Source: Dehalococcoidia bacterium
GTDB lineage: Bacteria; Chloroflexota; Dehalococcoidia; Lucifugimonadales; GCA-2717565
Length of the DNA: 44,295 nt
Assembly: GCA_009692865.1 (NCBI GenBank)
Contig: SHYH01000006.1
Location: 1 to 44,295 of the forward strand
Direction: 5' to 3'
Of this stretch, positions 40,669 to 44,295 are shown piece after piece; position 1 is the first letter of the stretch; every line of letters begins with the position of its first letter. Under the pieces are notes generated by a model. The model saw only the letters and a program-made list of their open reading frames with translations. It was not told where the DNA came from and did no database searches. Both the position numbers and the translations under genes were made by a program.

Positions 40669-41922
40669 CTACGACCTAGGGGAGCGACGCCCCACGCCAT
40701 TGAAGTAGCCGATGGCCCGCTTCAACGAATCGACGAAGAGGTCGATCTCCTCCTCCGTATTATACAGGTAAAAGCTGGCGCGGGCAGTAGCGGCAAGGCC
40801 CAGCCGGTCTCGGGTGAGAGGCATGGCGCAGTGGTGGCCCGTGCGAATGGCGATACCTTCCTGGTCGAGGGCCGTTCCCAGGTCGTGCGGGTGGATGCCC
40901 GGCACGTCGAAGGCCACGACTCCACCGCGCACGTTCATGTCCCGGGGGCCGAAGACGGTCACCGCCTCCAGGGGCTTCAGTCGCTCCAGGGCGTACTCGG
41001 TCAGTTGCACCTCGTGGGCCCGCACGTCCTTCATGCCCAGGGCCTGGAGGTAGTCCACCGCGACCCCGAGGGCGATGGCGTCGGCGATGTTGGGGGTGCC
41101 CGCCTCAAACCGCCAGGGGATGTCGTTCCAGGTGGCCCGATCGTACCACACCTCTCGCACCATATCGCCGCCCCACAGGAAGGGCTCCAGACCCAGAACC
41201 ACCTCGGGCTTCACGTACAGGACGCCAATGCCCGTGGGGCCCAGCATCTTGTGGCCCGAGAAGGCCAGGAAGTCGCAGTCCATGTCCTGGACGTCCACCG
41301 CAGCGTGAGGGACGCTCTGGGCCGCATCCACCATGAACAGGGCGCCGACCTTGTGGGCGGCCTTGCCCAGCTCCTTCACGGGGTTAATGGTGCCCAGGAC
41401 GTTGGACATGTGGATGACCGAGACCAGGCGGGTGCGGGGCGTGATGATAGTGTCCAGCCGGGACAGGTCCAAGAGCCCGTCGTCCTTGACGGGGATGAGC
41501 TTCAAGGTGGCGCCTGTGGCCTTGGTGACCTCCTGCCAGGGCACCAGGTTGCTGTGGTGCTCCATCTCCGTCACCACCACCTCATCCCCTTCGCGCAGGT
41601 TGGCGAGGCCCCAGACATGGGCCACCAGGTTGATGCCCTCGGTGGTGTTGCGCACCCACACGATGCACTCAGACGACGGCGCGTGGAGGAAGCCGGCCAC
41701 CTTCTCTCGCGCCTCCTCGTACCGGTCGGTGGCCTCCATGCTCAAGGTGTGGACGCCTCGGTGGACATTGGAGTTGTAGCCCTCGTAGTAGTCCACCAGG
41801 GCCTGGATGACCTGCCGCGGCTTCTGGGAGGTGGCGGCGTTGTCCAGGTAGACCAGGGGCCTCCCGTTCACCTTGCGGAACAGGATAGGGAAGTCCTGAC
41901 GGAGATGAGCAACGTTCAGCAT
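40669..41922 (-). CDS. sufS: Cysteine desulfurase, SufS type
   Basis: RQDFPILFRKVNGRPLVYLDNAATSQKPRQVIQALVDYY, VTEMEHHSNLVPWQ, DCDFLAFSGHKMLGPTGIGVLY, IRTGHHCAMPL. Confidence 0.95.
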   Translation of the reverse strand: MLNVAHLRQDFPILFRKVNGRPLVYLDNAATSQKPRQVIQALVDYYEGYNSNVHRGVHTLSMEATDRYEEAREKVAGFLHAPSSECIVWVRNTTEGINLVAHVWGLANLREGDEVVVTEMEHHSNLVPWQEVTKATGATLKLIPVKDDGLLDLSRLDTIITPRTRLVSVIHMSNVLGTINPVKELGKAAHKVGALFMVDAAQSVPHAAVDVQDMDCDFLAFSGHKMLGPTGIGVLYVKPEVVLGLEPFLWGGDMVREVWYDRATWNDIPWRFEAGTPNIADAIALGVAVDYLQALGMKDVRAHEVQLTEYALERLKPLEAVTVFGPRDMNVRGGVVAFDVPGIHPHDLGTALDQEGIAIRTGHHCAMPLTRDRLGLAATARASFYLYNTEEEIDLFVDSLKRAIGYFNGVGRRSPRS

Positions 41923-41967
41923 GGATTCCTTCTTAGCCCGCTAGCGCCTGGTTGCGGCAAGTTCGCG

Positions 41968-42043
41968 TACACCAGGTTCGCCCCAGACCCGCTCACCATG
42001 AACGGCTTCCCATACCGCACTTTTTCGCAAGGAAGCCCTAGCG
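41968..42043 (+). repeat. Family B copy B2 lacking the hairpin core
   Basis: TTCGCCCCAGACCCGCTCACC-ATGAACGGCTTCCCATACCGCACTTTTTCGCAAGGAAGCCCTAG, matches both flanks of B1. Confidence 0.75.
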
Positions 42044-42051
42044 CCACCGAA

Positions 42052-43386
42052 CTACCACAGCTCCTTCAGCTTGGCCATGGCCAACTCATCAATACGAGTG
42101 CGGAGGGGCTCCAAGCCAATGGAGTTGATCACCTCGACCACAAAGGCCCGGGTCAGCATGTTACGGGCCTCCTCCTCGCCAATGCCACGGCTCCTCAGGT
42201 AGAAGAGGGCGTCCTCATTAATCTGCCCGCAGGTGGCCCCGTGGGCGCACTTCACGTCGTCGCAGTAGATCCAGAAGGCCGGCTTGGTGTCCGCCTCGGC
42301 ATGGGGGGAGAGCAGGAGGTTCCTGTCCTCCTGGCGCGCGTCCACCTTCCTGGCGCCCTCCCGTACAATAATGCTTCCGTGAAAGACCGAGCGAGCCTTG
42401 CCCCCCAGCACGCCCTTGTACAGCTCCCGCGTGGTGGTATAGGGCTTGGCGTGGTCCACGATGACCTGGTTATCCACGTGCTGGGAGCGGGTCACCAGAT
42501 AGATGCCGTTGAGAACACAGGAGGCGCCCTCATCCACCATGAGGACGTTCAGGTCGTTCCTGACCAGCCCGCCCCCCAGGTCCACGCTGATGGAGGTGAA
42601 GCTGGCGTCTCGCGAGAGGGCCACCTCGGTCGTGCCGATGTGGTAGGCCTGCTCGCTGTGGCGCTGCACCTTGTAGTGCTTCACCACCGACCCAGGCCCC
42701 ACCGCGATCTCCGTGACGGCGTTGGAGAGGTAGCGGCCCTCGCCCAAGCCACCGTAGCTCTCAATCACAGTGGCCTGACTGCCCTTGCCCGTAAGGAGAA
42801 GCACCCGGGGATGGGACGCCAGGTCCGGCTCGCCGGTGGTGAAGAGAAACAGCAGGTGGATAGGCGCTTCCACCACCACACCGTCGGGGATGTGCACCAG
42901 GGCCCCGTCCCGCAGGAAGGCTGTATTCAGGGCGGTGAAACCCTTGGTCTCGTACTCCGCGTACTGTGCCAGGTGACGCTCCAAGAGGGGCCCCTGAGCG
43001 GCCATCGCTTCTGAAAGGCTGAGGACCGAGACGCCCGCCGGCAGCAAGGCCACGGAGGAAAGCGTCTCTGCGTAGGCCCCGTCCACGAAGACCAAGCGCG
43101 GCCACTGGGGCTCGCCAAAGGTGAACCGCTCCACATCCTCACGCTCGATGGGGGCAGGGGTGGACGAGAGGAGGGGGCGAAAAGGGACACGGCTAAGAGG
43201 GCCAACGTTGGTGTACTTCCACTCCTCGTTGCCCCGGCGGGCTGTGGGAAACCCCAGTTCGCCAAACTTGACGAGGGCCGCCTGGCGAAGGTCCTGGAGC
43301 CAGGAGGGGTCCCTGTCAGCGCCATCTCGGGACAACGCATCGAAGGCCTGGAAGTATCTGTCAACGGAGGCGACCTGCTGAGTCAT
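42052..43386 (-). CDS. sufD: Fe-S cluster assembly protein SufD
   Basis: TARRGNEEWKYTNVGPLSRVPF, GSVVKHYKVQRHSEQAYHIG, DNQVIVDHAKPYTTTRELYKGVLGGKARSVFHGSIIVREGARKVDARQEDRNLLLSPHAEADTKPAFWIYCDDVKCAHGATCGQ. Confidence 0.93.
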   Translation of the reverse strand: MTQQVASVDRYFQAFDALSRDGADRDPSWLQDLRQAALVKFGELGFPTARRGNEEWKYTNVGPLSRVPFRPLLSSTPAPIEREDVERFTFGEPQWPRLVFVDGAYAETLSSVALLPAGVSVLSLSEAMAAQGPLLERHLAQYAEYETKGFTALNTAFLRDGALVHIPDGVVVEAPIHLLFLFTTGEPDLASHPRVLLLTGKGSQATVIESYGGLGEGRYLSNAVTEIAVGPGSVVKHYKVQRHSEQAYHIGTTEVALSRDASFTSISVDLGGGLVRNDLNVLMVDEGASCVLNGIYLVTRSQHVDNQVIVDHAKPYTTTRELYKGVLGGKARSVFHGSIIVREGARKVDARQEDRNLLLSPHAEADTKPAFWIYCDDVKCAHGATCGQINEDALFYLRSRGIGEEEARNMLTRAFVVEVINSIGLEPLRTRIDELAMAKLKELW

Positions 43387-43399
43387 GGCGTGGAGACCC

Positions 43400-44176
<777 letters not shown>

Positions 44177-44186
44177 GGCTACTCCT

Positions 44187-44295
44187 TAGCAGGTTGTTGA
44201 AAAACCCTTTTCGACCCCCGATAGATGCGGGGCCTTCGGCATCCCCCTCCCCCCTTCCTGTCCAGGAAGGGGGGAGGGGTTATATCTGGGGAACA
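44187..44295 (-). repeat. MITE-like family A, copy A6 (cut by window end)
   Basis: TAGCAGGTTGTTGAAAAACCCTTTTCGACCCCC..CCCCCCTTCCTGTCCAGGAAGGGGGGAGGGGTTATATCTGGGG. Confidence 0.85.

Noticed and set aside
40831-43014. 727-aa plus-strand ORF
   Set aside because: Antisense to sufS/sufD; His/Gln/Gly/Val-rich composition typical of antisense frames in GC-rich DNA. The minus strand encodes clear family matches.

Overview
The window is a GC-rich, gene-dense bacterial chromosome segment. Codon style, PTPT-rich lipoprotein linkers and gene content suggest a Chloroflexota/Dehalococcoidia-like organism, but that is inference. Most of it is core metabolism: tsaD (partial), an MBL-fold protein, gpsA, plsY, der, argF, tlyA, a UbiA/DPPR-synthase-like prenyltransferase, an Rrf2 regulator + moeB/thiF + cysM cluster, glnA-gltB-gltD, tRNA-Gly(CCC), tRNA-Asn(GTT), an SLC13/ArsB-like transporter, a GIY-YIG protein, lepB, an ECF sigma/anti-sigma pair, a SIMPL protein, dcd, ribD-ribE-ribBA-ribH, an EVE protein, an aldo/keto reductase, a LysR regulator, TatD, a family-5 SBP, TauE/SafE and a suf cluster (sufU, sufS, sufD, sufC on the minus strand). 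The strongest non-genic signal is a set of dispersed intergenic repeats. The main one is a MITE-like family of about 147 bp, with 7 copies including a short derivative and one cut by the window edge. Its ends read TAGCAGG/TAACAGG, and it supplies the stop codon of up to five genes (plsY, ubiA-like, moeB, gltB, gltD). Two inverted copies bracket gltD exactly. Three further palindromic repeat families, two decayed genes (a PadR-linked membrane protein with two in-frame stops and a frameshifted alpha/beta hydrolase), a tRNA-like remnant beside tRNA-Asn and candidate RNA switches are also reported. I found no CRISPR array, rRNA, prophage or transposase gene.
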